Assembly: GCF_001693335.1 (NCBI RefSeq)
Contig: NZ_CP016503.1
Span: 1 to 64,000 of the forward strand
Reading direction: 5' to 3'
DNA length: 64,000 nucleotides
Origin: Helicobacter enhydrae
GTDB taxonomy: Bacteria; Campylobacterota; Campylobacteria; Campylobacterales; Helicobacteraceae
The notes beneath the pieces were generated by a model, which was given only the letters and a program-made list of their open reading frames with translations, did no database searches and had not been told where the DNA came from. How positions within the stretch are numbered: the first letter of the stretch is position 1; each line of letters begins with the position of its first letter. The position numbers and the translations under genes were made by a program. Of this stretch, positions 63,584 to 64,000 are shown in pieces.

Positions 63584-63781
63584 ATTTTTTGGAGTTTTAA
63601 AAGATTGCAAAAAGATTCCAAGAATCAAAAACAAAACTTTTTAAAAAGATTCTAAGAATCCAAGAAACCAAAGAATCAAGAATCAAGAATGCTTTTACAA
63701 AGTTTCTAAAGATTCTAAGAATCTAGATTCAAATCAATTCAAATCAAAAACAATAAAACCACCAACACAATAAAACAAAAA
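63584..63781 (-). repeat. A-rich stretch with repeated AAGAATC motif
   Basis: AAGAATC occurs many times (for example GATTCTAAGAATCC, twice with variants). Its reverse, GATTCTT, recurs at 58060-58120 in the matching position of the left flank, so the motif array is inverted along with the arms. No coding frame is visible. Confidence 0.7.
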
Positions 63782-63902
63782 CATTGCACTCTATCGTTGG
63801 GTTGTCACACAAAAAGCGGGCAGGGGTTTGGGGGATTTTAAGGGGGATAAGGGGGGTGCCTCGCAATAAACCCCCTTGTCCCCCTTATAGAAAAAGCAAA
63901 GT
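63782..63902 (-). repeat. Outer inverted repeat, right arm
   Basis: Near-exact reverse complement of 57931-58052 (ends CATTGCACTCTATCG...GCAAAGT), with palindrome TAAGGGGGATAAGGGGGG opposed to CCCCCTTGTCCCCCTTA (63839-63887). The final 98 bases of the window beyond it hold no recognisable gene. Confidence 0.9.
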
Positions 63903-64000
63903 GGGAATTGGTGACCAAGAAGTGTGCTTTTGAAAAAGCAATCTCAAAAACTAGGGAACAAATTAAACAATACCAAAGAGCATAGCCTCTCAAGCCAATT

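Overview
The window comes from a non-pylori Helicobacter or a close relative in the Campylobacterota. Gene order matches blocks I recall from Helicobacter pylori: ubiA / two small genes / psd / nadA / nadC; gap / pgk / corA / terC; flaA / magIII; motB / motA / thiF / hydrolase; fliK / flgD / flgE; panD / ybaB / PDZ protein; and corC / pitA / nifU / small gene / murE. Other Helicobacter traits are a Sel1 cysteine-rich lipoprotein, a sigma-28-like flagellin promoter, a sigma-54-like hook-operon promoter, and G/C homopolymer tracts in surface and restriction genes. The species is not resolved.

Layout: 1-5461 holds a Maf-type motility gene end, ubiA, two small genes, psd, nadA and nadC, nearly all cut by single-base frameshifts. 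5462-13632 is an accessory surface-modification island: FkbH-like protein, acyl carrier protein, MaoC dehydratase, short-chain reductase, MBOAT acyltransferase, an SGNH-like partner, and a convergent LtaS-like phospho-transferase. It ends beside tRNA-Arg(CCT). 13862-19617 carries hup, the gap-pgi-pgk glycolytic cluster, corA and terC. 19618-22467 has two tandem lipid A deacylase (LpxR) paralogues, a PhnA-like gene and hemD. 22580-25812 has flaA, magIII, an outer membrane protein and a tetraheme cytochrome. 25796-29725 has a WecA-type transferase, galE, and an arsP-arsR pair lying between galE and a decayed copy of the galE 5' end. 29726-32070 is biosynthetic (thioesterase, DAHP synthase, pabA/trpG). 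32080-35700 is a restriction-modification locus with two methyltransferases and two candidate nucleases. 35998-57709 is mainly core: motAB, thiF, argD, uppP, uvrD, hook genes, nadD, a seven-gene operon from nifU to ispA, pitA, corC and sodB. 57719-63902 is a large autotransporter gene flanked by long inverted repeats full of G/C-rich palindromes.

Two themes stand out. First, homopolymer tracts of 8-11 G or C sit in the MaoC gene, the LtaS-like gene, a restriction gene, the leader of the autotransporter and two intergenic sites. These are the classic form of phase-variable contingency loci, and most would be 'off' as written. Second, about twenty frameshifts or stops fall in the first 9 kb, including consecutive housekeeping genes, while the other 55 kb has almost none outside homopolymers. 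That pattern suggests a low-quality contig end, although the FkbH gene also looks truly decayed.

The most unusual structures are the autotransporter cassette (inverted-repeat flanks plus a poly-G switch inside an extended signal peptide), the FkbH/ACP/MBOAT surface-acylation island, and the galE-remnant footprint beside arsPR.
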